A stretch of DNA of 60,245 bases from Acidaminococcus intestini DSM 21505 (GTDB taxonomy: Bacteria > Bacillota > Negativicutes > Acidaminococcales > Acidaminococcaceae). Every line of letters starts with the position of its first letter. Within the stretch, counting starts at the first letter, position 1. This document shows positions 51,423 through 59,328 of the stretch, piece by piece. The notes below the pieces were generated by a model. The model was given only the letters and a program-made list of their open reading frames with translations. It did no database searches and was not told where the DNA came from. The translations under genes were made by a program, and so were the position numbers. Location: assembly GCF_000425045.1 (NCBI RefSeq), contig NZ_AULA01000011.1, positions 1 to 60,245 of the forward strand, written 5' to 3'.

Positions 51423-52976
51423 ATGGCAAAGAAAAAACAGCTGGCTGCCATCATCCATTTAGGCTCGGAGCGGGTCACGATGCAGCTTATTGAGTACACT
51501 GACCTTTATGCTGTGACCATCCTTGATGAAGCCAGTCAGACTGTTCGTCTGGGCGAAGAGACCTTCAAGACGGGGCGTATCTCAACCGAGACGATGCGGG
51601 CTCTTATTGATATTTTGAAGGGCTTCCGCCGTCTCATGAAGGATTACGGGATCAAGGACTATGTCCTTGAAGCAACGACCGCTGTGCGGGAAGCCCGGAA
51701 TCGAACGTTCTTTTTGGATCAGGTCCTTGTGAAAACGGGCTTTGTCATGGACGTGATCAACCTGCCCCAGGAAATCTTTCGAAAGATTGCGTCCCTCAGC
51801 TACCATTTGGAATCCCATAAGAAAAAGGTGGAACATAAAGGCGGACACCTTCTTGTGGATCTATCGAGCGGAGCCATGGGCTTTACCTATGTGCGCAGGG
51901 GAGAGATGGAATATCAGCAGAACCTGCATGTGGGGCTGATCCGTATGAAGGAATACTTCACGCGCAATGAACAGTCCAGCATCCATTTTGGGGAGGCCCT
52001 GCGGGAGTATATTCGGGCCAATCTTTTTCCTGTCATGCAGGAACTGGAAAATAAGCCCGTCGAGAGCATGATCATCAGCGGCGTTGAATCAAGCTATTTG
52101 CCGCGGATCTTGAAAAAAAAGCCGGACAAAAAGGGCCTTATCAAGGTTGGGGCAGGGGACCTTGAGGAAATCCTCCTGCGCCTTAGAAGTCTTTCCCCCC
52201 GCCAGCTGACAAAGGTCTATGCCCTATCTGAGGAAGAAGCAGATTTGGTCCTTCCGGCGGCAACCCTTTATGAGGAACTGATCCGGGCGGCTGGATCGCC
52301 TTTTGTCTATATCGTGACCAATCGTTTCATTGACGGGATCCGGGCCCTTTATATTGCCCGCCAGAAAGATCCAGCCTTTATGGCGTATATGCAGAGCATC
52401 CAGATGAGCCAAATCCGAGGTGTGGCCCGCCGTTTTGGAACCAATCTTGTCCATGTGGGCCTTGTAGCAGATCTTTGTGAAGCTATCTTCAAAACGGTCG
52501 CCAAAAGCGAGGGCCTCGACGGGGCTGACCTCCATCTGCTCCGCGCTGCCGCCCTGCTCCATGGTGTGGGTAAGTTCTTTTCCCTGCGTGCGGGGAAGCT
52601 ATACAATTATGAGCTGATCCAAGCAACGGACTTTTTGGGATTTGGGCCCGACGCGCAGCAGACCATTGCGTCCGTATCCTATCTCTTTTCCCTGCCGTCG
52701 CCTGACGCCCTGTCGCCAGAAGCCTACGACCGGGAGATTTCTGCAACTCCCGCGGTGGCTAAACTGGCAGCCATCCTGCGTCTTGCCGATGCCCTTGATG
52801 TCAGCCGCAAGCAAAAGATCACAGGCTGCCGGACCGTAATGAAGGAAAATCAATTCCGCGTCATTGTCACAAGTCGCGAGGATCTTTCCCTCGAGCGCTG
52901 GACCTTTGAAAAACAGAGCGGATTTTTTGAAGAAGTTTTTGGCCTTACGCCAATCCTGGAACAAGTGGAAAGGTGA
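51423..52976 (+). CDS. Degenerate Ppx/GppA-family paralogue (probable pseudoenzyme)
   Basis: 517 residues matching the Ppx gene next door in length and layout but lacking its key residues. The phosphate loop reads IIHLGSERVTM where Ppx has IDVGSNS, so the catalytic aspartate is gone. The second glycine loop is DLSSGAMGFTYV instead of DLGGGSTEV. The HD motif is LLHGVGKF, with Gly in place of Asp. It is a full-length open frame in operon with ppk1 (four-base or closer junction). A regulatory or scaffolding role for polyphosphate metabolism is a reasonable guess. GGGAGG precedes ATG 51423. Confidence 0.82.
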   Translation: MAKKKQLAAIIHLGSERVTMQLIEYTDLYAVTILDEASQTVRLGEETFKTGRISTETMRALIDILKGFRRLMKDYGIKDYVLEATTAVREARNRTFFLDQVLVKTGFVMDVINLPQEIFRKIASLSYHLESHKKKVEHKGGHLLVDLSSGAMGFTYVRRGEMEYQQNLHVGLIRMKEYFTRNEQSSIHFGEALREYIRANLFPVMQELENKPVESMIISGVESSYLPRILKKKPDKKGLIKVGAGDLEEILLRLRSLSPRQLTKVYALSEEEADLVLPAATLYEELIRAAGSPFVYIVTNRFIDGIRALYIARQKDPAFMAYMQSIQMSQIRGVARRFGTNLVHVGLVADLCEAIFKTVAKSEGLDGADLHLLRAAALLHGVGKFFSLRAGKLYNYELIQATDFLGFGPDAQQTIASVSYLFSLPSPDALSPEAYDREISATPAVAKLAAILRLADALDVSRKQKITGCRTVMKENQFRVIVTSREDLSLERWTFEKQSGFFEEVFGLTPILEQVER

Positions 52977-52987
52977 GTGGAACCCTT

Positions 52988-55090
52988 ATGGATCTCAAGA
53001 AGCCAGAATATTATATCAATCGGGAACTGAGCTGGCTGAAATTTAACCTCCGCGTCCTGCGTGAAGCTGGCGTCAGGACCCTGCCTCTTTTGGAACGCCT
53101 TCGTTTTGTGGCCATTTCTGCTTCAAACCTTGATGAGTTTTTCATGGTCCGTGTAGCCGGTCTTGTGGGCCGCGAGGAATCAGGAATCGAACGCCCCGAC
53201 ATTGCCGGACTTTCCACGCGGGAGCAGCTTACGGCTATTGCGGCAGCTGCCCATAGTGAAATGAAACTCAAGTACCGCTATTTCTTTGCCCTTGTAAAGG
53301 AACTGGAAAAGTATGCCATTTCCTTTTCCCGGGTGGAGGATCTTTCGGGAAAGGCGCGGGAAAGCCTTGAACGGTACTACAAGGAAATGGTCTTTCCGGT
53401 TCTCACGCCCATGGCCATTGATGCGTCACGGCCCTTTCCTTTTCTTGCCAATAAGTCCCTTAATATCGCCCTTGAACTGCGGGATGCCAAGGACATCCGT
53501 AAGATCGCCTTTATTCAGGTGCCGAGCGTCTTGCCCCGTGTCATCCCTGTGAAGGGGGCGGGGGATGAAAAATCCTTCGTTTTCTTGGAAGACCTCATCA
53601 TGGCACACTGCGGGGAGCTCTTCAAAGGATTGAGCGTCCTTGATGCGGTACCTTTCCGCATTACTCGTGACTCGGATCTTGAGGTTGATGAAGATGAAAC
53701 CCACGACCTCATGAAGGAAATCGAACGGTCTTTAAAGAAACGCAAAAGAGGGAGTGCCGTTCGGCTTGAAATCAATCCGGAAAAGGGTTCCTTCCTACAG
53801 GACTTCCTTAAGCAAGAACTTGACCTTGTGGACGAAGAGATCTACGAAGTGCGGGGCCCGCTGGACCTTACCTTCCTTTTTGGCTTCATCAGCCAAAAGG
53901 GGATGGAGTCCCTATGCTTCAAGCCCTATACGCCCCAAGTACCAGCTGAACTGACGCCCGACCTTTCCCTTTTTGACCAGATCCGGGACCATGATATTTT
54001 GCTCCATCACCCTTATGAAAGTTTTGATCCTGTCGTCAATCTCATCCGGGATGCAGCCGAAGATCCCAAGGTCCTTGCCATCAAGCAGACTTTGTACCGT
54101 GTCAGCGGGAATTCACCCATTGTCGCGGCCCTTGCCAAAGCAGCGGAAAACGGCAAGCAGGTGACGGCCCTGGTGGAACTGAAAGCCCGCTTTGATGAAG
54201 AAAACAATATTGTCTGGGCGCGCCGTCTGGAACGCGCCGGCTGTCACGTCATCTATGGCCTTGTAGGGCTGAAGACCCATTCCAAGATCACTCTCATTGT
54301 GCGTAAGGAAGAAACCGGCATCAAACGGTATGTCCATTTGGGGACGGGAAACTACAACGATAAGACGGCCAAGCTCTATACGGACTTTGGCCTTCTCACG
54401 GCAAACGATGAATTTGGGCAGGATGCCTCTGCCTTTTTCAATGTCCTTTCCGGTTATTCCGAGCCGCCCACCTTCCACAAGCTCATCATGGCTCCCTTGG
54501 GCCTGAGGGAACGGATGACCGAACTGATCGATCGGGAAATTGCTCATGCCAAGGCGGGAAAGGAAGCCTATCTCATTGCCAAGATGAATTCCCTGATCGA
54601 TCAGCCCATGATCGAAAAATACTATGAGGCCTCCCAAGCTGGCGTCAAAGTCGATCTGATTGTCCGCGGGATCTGTGGCCTGCGTCCGGGAATCAAGGGG
54701 CTGTCGGAAAATATTACGGTCCGTTCTATCATTGGCCGTTTTCTTGAGCATCACCGGGCCTATTATTTTTGGAATGACGGTCAGGAAGAACTCTATCTTT
54801 CCAGTGCAGACATGATGCACCGCAATCTCAGCGAGCGTGTGGAACTCATGTTCCCTGTTGAGCGTCATGCCCACATTGAACGGATCAAGGCCTTTCTTGA
54901 TCTGTGTCTCAAGGATAATGTCGGGGCCCATATGGAGCTTTCAAACGGCAATTACCGCCGCGTCTACGCTCATGGCCGGGAAAAGGTCAGTGTCCAGGAA
55001 CGCATGATGGCCTGGTCCATGGCCCATGCACCCAAAAAGAAATTGCCCCTTTCCCAGCGCCTGAAACCGGTTTATCATAAGGAATCCTGA
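52988..55090 (+). CDS. ppk1: Polyphosphate kinase 1
   Basis: 700-residue Ppk1, which makes inorganic polyphosphate from ATP reversibly. The N-terminus YINRELSWLKFNLRVL, ASNLDEFFMVRVAGL, the catalytic histidine in RYVHLGTGNYNDKTAKLYTDFG and the second conserved histidine in RFLEHHRAYYFWNDG are all present, and the length is normal. I prefer ATG 52988, with AAGGTGAG before it; a GTG at 52973 overlapping the previous stop by four bases is a real alternative adding five residues. It follows the degenerate Ppx gene in one operon and ends at a terminator. Confidence 0.95.
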   Translation: MDLKKPEYYINRELSWLKFNLRVLREAGVRTLPLLERLRFVAISASNLDEFFMVRVAGLVGREESGIERPDIAGLSTREQLTAIAAAAHSEMKLKYRYFFALVKELEKYAISFSRVEDLSGKARESLERYYKEMVFPVLTPMAIDASRPFPFLANKSLNIALELRDAKDIRKIAFIQVPSVLPRVIPVKGAGDEKSFVFLEDLIMAHCGELFKGLSVLDAVPFRITRDSDLEVDEDETHDLMKEIERSLKKRKRGSAVRLEINPEKGSFLQDFLKQELDLVDEEIYEVRGPLDLTFLFGFISQKGMESLCFKPYTPQVPAELTPDLSLFDQIRDHDILLHHPYESFDPVVNLIRDAAEDPKVLAIKQTLYRVSGNSPIVAALAKAAENGKQVTALVELKARFDEENNIVWARRLERAGCHVIYGLVGLKTHSKITLIVRKEETGIKRYVHLGTGNYNDKTAKLYTDFGLLTANDEFGQDASAFFNVLSGYSEPPTFHKLIMAPLGLRERMTELIDREIAHAKAGKEAYLIAKMNSLIDQPMIEKYYEASQAGVKVDLIVRGICGLRPGIKGLSENITVRSIIGRFLEHHRAYYFWNDGQEELYLSSADMMHRNLSERVELMFPVERHAHIERIKAFLDLCLKDNVGAHMELSNGNYRRVYAHGREKVSVQERMMAWSMAHAPKKKLPLSQRLKPVYHKES

Positions 55091-55103
55091 CGATTTCTGC
55101 CGT

Positions 55104-55150
55104 CCTGTCCCGCGTCTTTTTTCTTGAGACATCGGGACAGGATTATTTTT
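55104..55150 (+). terminator. Terminator of the ppk1 operon
   Basis: CCTGTCCC pairs with GGGACAGG over a 22-base loop and is followed by ATTATTTTT. Confidence 0.85.
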
Positions 55151-55237
55151 GTACGTCTCCCAGAAACTTCCCGTGCATCGAGTCCATCCTTTATGATATA
55201 ATGGGGCTATCACTTGAAAAGAGGATGGTTTAACAGT

Positions 55238-55546
55238 ATGGCAATAAAAAGTGTCACTTTGAATTATAACGGCCATTATGGCGCGCTTGACTATAACGAA
55301 GAAACCAAGGAACTTACGGTCACCATCAAAGGCGAGACCCAGATCGAGCAGAAAGTCATGGACTTTCTTGCGGCACCGCATAAGATGGAAGTCCCTATTG
55401 ACGCCTGTACTTATCATTTCGAAGAGCGGACCTTCCTTGCCAGAGACAGTTGGAAGGACTGCCAGCAGGTATTGACCCGTCTTTGGGTCAATACGGGCGT
55501 TTTGGTGGAGTGGAGCATGCCGCCCCACATGGTGGAAGACCTGTAA
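55238..55546 (+). CDS. Small protein of unknown function (about 102 residues)
   Basis: A 102-residue soluble frame beginning MAIKSVTLNYNGHYGALDYN. It is rich in alternating hydrophobic residues suggesting beta strands, with an HFEERTFLARDSWKDCQQVL helix-like middle part. I do not recognise a domain. AGAGGAT lies about 12 bases before ATG 55238, and a TATAAT at 55196-55201 could be its -10 element. A terminator follows, so it is probably a single-gene unit. Codon use resembles the neighbours, which favours a real gene. Confidence 0.65.
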   Translation: MAIKSVTLNYNGHYGALDYNEETKELTVTIKGETQIEQKVMDFLAAPHKMEVPIDACTYHFEERTFLARDSWKDCQQVLTRLWVNTGVLVEWSMPPHMVEDL

Positions 55547-55559
55547 GGGATTCCGAACG

Positions 55560-55598
55560 GAGGGCCCGTCCTGGATAAAGACGCGGCCTTTTTTCCAT
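55560..55598 (+). terminator. Probable terminator after the small unknown gene
   Basis: AGGGCCCGTC pairs imperfectly with GACGCGGCCT and runs into six T residues. Confidence 0.7.
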
Positions 55599-55660
55599 TT
55601 CTTTCCCCCAGAATAGCGGTGGAAAAGGCAGCTAGGCCATTCCGTCTTTCCAATCATAGG

Positions 55661-55768
55661 TTATACACAAGGTTATCCACAGGGACTGTGGATAACCTTC
55701 GATTTGGTGAATAACTTTCTTCACTGGGCTGGAAAAGCCCATGAATGGGGACCTTTTATTGTGGATAA
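55661..55768. promoter_or_regulatory. Cluster of DnaA boxes
   Basis: Four perfect DnaA boxes (TTATNCACA on either strand) and one near match lie in 108 bases: TTATACACA at 55661, TTATCCACA at 55673, its complement TGTGGATAA at 55687 and again at 55760, and GGTGAATAA (one mismatch) at 55706. The 55669-55699 part is a perfect 14-base inverted repeat around GGA. No dnaA, dnaN or gyrase gene is in the window and no clear AT-rich unwinding stretch adjoins, so a DnaA titration or regulation site is as likely as an origin. The rest of 55599-55998 shows no gene. Confidence 0.72.
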
Positions 55769-56019
55769 CTTGACTGTCTCCGCGTGCGAAAGTGCCGCCT
55801 GCCTTTGGCACGAACGCTGAATAAAAAGCGAAAGAAGGCGGCTTGCGTGCGGGTTTTTAAAGCATTCAATCTTTGGAGACTCATCTTTCCAGCAGGCAAA
55901 GAAGCTGCTGCCTGCGACCAACCCAAATGCAGGTGGCGTGATCAATCGATGAAGGAACACTTCCCGCCGTAAGGAAGGGAAAAGGAACCACTTTTGGTAT
56001 GAAAGGGGCATACATACAA

Positions 56020-56574
56020 ATGGCTGACCGATTTTATGAACTGCACGTCGCAGGTGTAACAAGAAAACTTCCGATTCTCAATGTCAATGACAAACTGGCC
56101 ATTGCGGGCTTTGTCATCCTAGGCGATGTGGAGCTTGTGGAAAAGGCCGCTGCAGCACTTGTCAAACGCGTGCCGCCGGAAACGGAAATCATGGTGACCG
56201 CTGAAACCAAGGGCATTCCTTTGGTTCACGAAATGGCGCGCCTCATGGGGATGCCGCGTTATGCCATTGCCCGAAAGTCCGTCAAGGCTTACATGGAAAA
56301 TCCAATTATTGTTGAAGACCGCTCCATTACAACCAAGGGAAAACAGATCCTCGTTCTTCAAGATGAGGATATTGCCCTTGTTCGCGGCAGGAAGGTCCTC
56401 CTTGTGGATGATGTCATCAGCACAGGCGGCTCCATCAAGGCCTTGGAAGAACTTATCGAAAAGGCGGGCGGCACAGTGATTGGGCGCATGGCCATCCTCG
56501 CCGAAGGGGACGCCATGAACCGCAAGGACATCGTGACTCTCGAGAACCTGCCGCTTTTTGACGCTCAAGTCTAA
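56020..56574 (+). CDS. Phosphoribosyltransferase (Apt-like)
   Basis: 184-residue type-I phosphoribosyltransferase resembling adenine phosphoribosyltransferase and PurR-like sensor domains. The PRPP-binding motif is VLLVDDVISTGGS, with VTAETKGIPLVHEMARLMG as the pyrophosphate-loop region. It could salvage adenine or another base; the base-recognition part does not let me decide. The start is uncertain. ATG 56020 (MADRFYELHVAG) has AAAGGGG 11 bases before it. ATG 55999, seven codons earlier, has AAAGG 12 bases before it. It follows the DnaA-box region and precedes pepT by 71 bases. Confidence 0.82.
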   Translation: MADRFYELHVAGVTRKLPILNVNDKLAIAGFVILGDVELVEKAAAALVKRVPPETEIMVTAETKGIPLVHEMARLMGMPRYAIARKSVKAYMENPIIVEDRSITTKGKQILVLQDEDIALVRGRKVLLVDDVISTGGSIKALEELIEKAGGTVIGRMAILAEGDAMNRKDIVTLENLPLFDAQV

Positions 56575-56645
56575 CTTCCATTGTTGACTAGGGCCAATTT
56601 GAGGGGAATTGATTTCACATCACAGCAGAAAAGGAGACAAAAAAC

Positions 56646-57863
56646 ATGACCACTGCAACAGAACGCTTCCTGAAGTACATCGCTGTCAACACAACCTCCG
56701 TAGATGATGCCAAGGTGTATCCATCCAGTCCGAACCAAAAAGTCCTAGGAGCCCAGATCGCGGAAGAAATGAAAGCCATGGGTCTTACGGATGTAATCCA
56801 AGATGAATATGGCTATGTCATGGGGACCATCCCCGCGACCCGTGATAAGGGTCCGACCATTGGCCTCATCAGCCATCTTGATACGAGCAATGCTGTAAGT
56901 GGCGGTCCAATCCATCCTGCCTTTGTAGATTATCAGGGGGGCGATATCGTCCTTAACAAGGAACAGGATATTGTCATGACGCCAAGCGCTTTTCCCTGTC
57001 TCAATGAAGTCAAGGGAAAACGGCTCATTGTGACAGATGGAACGACACTTTTGGGGGCTGATGATAAAGCCGGTGTGGCTGAAATCATGACCCTTGCGGA
57101 GCGTCTGCTTCGTCCGGATGCTCCTAAACACGGAAAGATCCGCATTGGTTTTACGCCGGATGAGGAAGTCGGGGAAGGTACGAAGTTCTTCGATCTTGAA
57201 AAATTTGGTGCCCAGATTGCTTATACTGTTGACGGCGGAGCCTTGGGTGAACTGGAATATGAAAACTTCAACGCGGCTACGGCAACTATCACCATCAAGG
57301 GCGTGAGCGTCCATACGGGAAGTGCCAAGAATCAAATGATCAATGCGGCCGCTGTGGGTTGTGAGTTCCAGTCCTTGCTGCCGGAAAAAGAGCAGCCTGT
57401 TTATACTGAAGGGTATGAAGGGTTTTACCATCTGTCTTCCATCGAAGGCAGCTGCGAGCACTGCGAAATGAAGTACCTTCTGCGCGAGCATGACGCTGAA
57501 AAATTTGCTGCCCAGAAAAGGAAAGTGGAAGAAATTGGCAGGAAGCTGAACGAAAAATGGGGAAGCGGTGTCGTGACGGTCTCCATCCGTGACTCCTATG
57601 CCAATATGCGTCCCATCATCGAAAATCATATGGAACTTGTCGATGAAGCTCGTCATGCTTTTGAAGCCTGCGGGGTAAAACCCATCGTGCAGCCTATCCG
57701 CGGCGGTACGGACGGGGCGCGTCTCAGCCATAAAGGACTGCCTTGTCCGAACCTTTCGACTGGCGGCTATCTTTTCCACAGCCGTTATGAATTCATTCCT
57801 CAGGAATCCTTGGAAACCATGGTGGATGTGCTGGAAAAATTGATAGTAGGACTCAGTAAGTAA
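56646..57863 (+). CDS. pepT: Peptidase T (tripeptide aminopeptidase)
   Basis: 405-residue M20 zinc peptidase that removes the N-terminal residue of tripeptides. Motifs: SHLDTSNAVSGG (metal histidine and aspartate), LLGADDKAGVAEIM (bridging aspartate), FTPDEEVGEG (glutamate pair) and YTVDGGALGELEYENFNAA, which is diagnostic for PepT. The length is exact. AAGGAGA precedes ATG 56646. It ends at a repeat whose head begins six bases behind the stop codon. Confidence 0.95.
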   Translation: MTTATERFLKYIAVNTTSVDDAKVYPSSPNQKVLGAQIAEEMKAMGLTDVIQDEYGYVMGTIPATRDKGPTIGLISHLDTSNAVSGGPIHPAFVDYQGGDIVLNKEQDIVMTPSAFPCLNEVKGKRLIVTDGTTLLGADDKAGVAEIMTLAERLLRPDAPKHGKIRIGFTPDEEVGEGTKFFDLEKFGAQIAYTVDGGALGELEYENFNAATATITIKGVSVHTGSAKNQMINAAAVGCEFQSLLPEKEQPVYTEGYEGFYHLSSIEGSCEHCEMKYLLREHDAEKFAAQKRKVEEIGRKLNEKWGSGVVTVSIRDSYANMRPIIENHMELVDEARHAFEACGVKPIVQPIRGGTDGARLSHKGLPCPNLSTGGYLFHSRYEFIPQESLETMVDVLEKLIVGLSK

Positions 57864-57868
57864 GTTTT

Positions 57869-58260
57869 TTACTCGGCGCACAAATCGCGCCGATTCGATG
57901 CAGATACATACGTGCCCTCCTTGCTTGAGAAAAGATTCTTTTGAGAGCAAGGAAGGCATGACGATTCGTAAGAAGTCACGTACCATAATCTCATTTCTAA
58001 GACGCCCGAAAAAATGCCGTCGTCGGGTGGGCCGCTCCTAGGAATTTTTTCGGATTGCAGAGGAAACCTTTTTCGCCTATGGCCCATATCGACCCATCTG
58101 CGTTGTCAAACGCGGCGAGCCTCTTAGCAGTACCCCGCTTGAGTCAGTGAGTTTTTTAGTCGGAGCAGCAATGACTGAGCTTTGATGCAGATGATGAGCC
58201 CCTTGTTTCATGAAAGGAAAGATTCCATGAAACAAGGGGCTCATGCCGTTTCTCATAATG
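57869..58260 (+). repeat. Mosaic intergenic repeat, copy 10 (second subtype)
   Basis: Head CGGCGC-acaaatc-GCGCCG follows the PepT stop. The second hairpin is CCTCCTTGCTTGAGAAA.../...GAGAGCAAGGA. The body (AAAAAATG, TTTTTTCGG, CTGCGTTGTCAAA) matches the inner unit at 29785-30080, not the other long copies. A second, weaker head begins about 58150 (TCGGAGC...), followed by the long hairpin TGAGCCCCTTGTTTCATG.../...CATGAAACAAGGGGCTCA at 58195-58245. The remaining 58261-58403 shows no feature. Confidence 0.72.
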
Positions 58261-58403
58261 AAAAGTTTTGCGATAGGGCCCTGTTATGGAGTATGAATGG
58301 TACATAGAATACGGTGGCATGGTTCCGAAAGGGGAAAATCAGGAGAAAGAACTGCCAAGCGAGGCGGTCCCGCCCAAGGAAGCCGCCCCATTTCTATCAT
58401 GTC

Positions 58404-58447
58404 CATAAAAAAATTCCTTCCCCCATGAAGAGGAAGGAATTTTTTGT
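58404..58447. terminator. Bidirectional terminator before the isochorismatase-like gene end
   Basis: AAAAAATTCCTTC pairs with GAAGGAATTTTTT over a short loop. It ends the minus-strand hydrolase gene, whose stop lies 45 bases away, and could also stop plus-strand transcription from pepT. Confidence 0.88.
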
Positions 58448-58491
58448 TTCGAGAGAGTAACCCCATTTGTGGGGAATGAGTCATCAGAAGC

Positions 58492-59178
58492 TTAGTCTTC
58501 GCGCAGGCTGTCCATAGGTTCGCCTGTTTTCGTCACTTCGACGGCCTTGGCATAGCTTTCAAGCAGAAGTCCGTAGTTCGTGAAGATCCGGGCCCAGATG
58601 TTGGCCCATTTTTCCCAGTCGTCACGATGCCAGGTCTGCTGGATTTCGGCAATGGCAGAAGACGTGTCCATGGGAATGACACCGGCCTGGACCATCCGGG
58701 CAAGGGAAATTTCCTCGGCCATCTTGGAATAGGTACCGGATGCATCAGGCAGGGCAAAAACTTTATAGCCATCACGAACTGCACTAATGGCCGGGAAGGC
58801 AAGGCAGACGCTTGTGACGGTACCGGCAATGATAAGGGTCTTGCGGCCCGTTTTCTTTACGGCTTCTACAAAGGCAGGGCAGTCCCAGGAGTTGATTTCA
58901 CCGCGGCGAGGAACATAGACCGCGTGGGGAGCTGCTTGGTGGATTTCGGGAATGAGCGGACCATTGGGACCTTGGGGAACGGATGCCGTCGTAATGACCG
59001 GGATGCCGGCAAGGGTGGCTGCTTCTGCAAGGGCAATGGCATGATCACGGACCCTTTTGAAATCCATATCGTTGATGCACTGGAAAAGACCGCTCTGATG
59101 GTCGATGAGGAGCATAACCGCGTCCTTTGGATCGATTTTCGGAGCCTCTCCGTTGAAGTTTTTATACAGTTCGTTCAT
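58492..59178 (-). CDS. Isochorismatase-family cysteine hydrolase (YcaC-like)
   Basis: 228-residue cysteine hydrolase. Triad residues are the aspartate in LLIDHQSG, a lysine region near the middle and the nucleophile cysteine in GTVTSVCLAFPAISAVRDGY, which matches the YcaC subgroup. YcaC-like enzymes have no firmly known substrate; amides, nicotinamide or hydroxamates are candidates. AAGGAGG precedes ATG 59178; 20 codons upstream in frame are not conserved. It is divergent from a TetR regulator and probably controlled by it. Confidence 0.86.
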   Translation of the reverse strand: MNELYKNFNGEAPKIDPKDAVMLLIDHQSGLFQCINDMDFKRVRDHAIALAEAATLAGIPVITTASVPQGPNGPLIPEIHQAAPHAVYVPRRGEINSWDCPAFVEAVKKTGRKTLIIAGTVTSVCLAFPAISAVRDGYKVFALPDASGTYSKMAEEISLARMVQAGVIPMDTSSAIAEIQQTWHRDDWEKWANIWARIFTNYGLLLESYAKAVEVTKTGEPMDSLRED

Positions 59179-59218
59179 GATGATTGCCTCCTTATTCACT
59201 AGGTTTTGTTGTATGCAC

Positions 59219-59260
59219 ATCTTATCAAGAAAAATCATCTGTTATCAACAGACAGATTTT
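59219..59260. promoter_or_regulatory. Promoter and candidate TetR operator between divergent genes
   Basis: On the minus strand TTGATA (59243-59248) and TAAGAT (59219-59224), 18 bases apart, form a promoter for the hydrolase gene. The -35 is overlapped by a palindrome CTGTTATCAACAG (59239-59251) set within AAAATC/GATTTT arms (59231-59260). A repressor bound here would block the hydrolase promoter. Confidence 0.55.
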
Positions 59261-59328
59261 TATTTTTGTATAGTAGGCCCCAATTCCCTATCCTGTCAAT
59301 GGTATAATAGGAGCAAGGAGGGACGATC

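Noticed and set aside
55661-55768. Chromosomal origin oriC
   Set aside because: DnaA boxes are clear, but no dnaA/dnaN neighbours, no obvious AT-rich unwinding element and no strand switch in gene orientation; kept only as a DnaA-box cluster.
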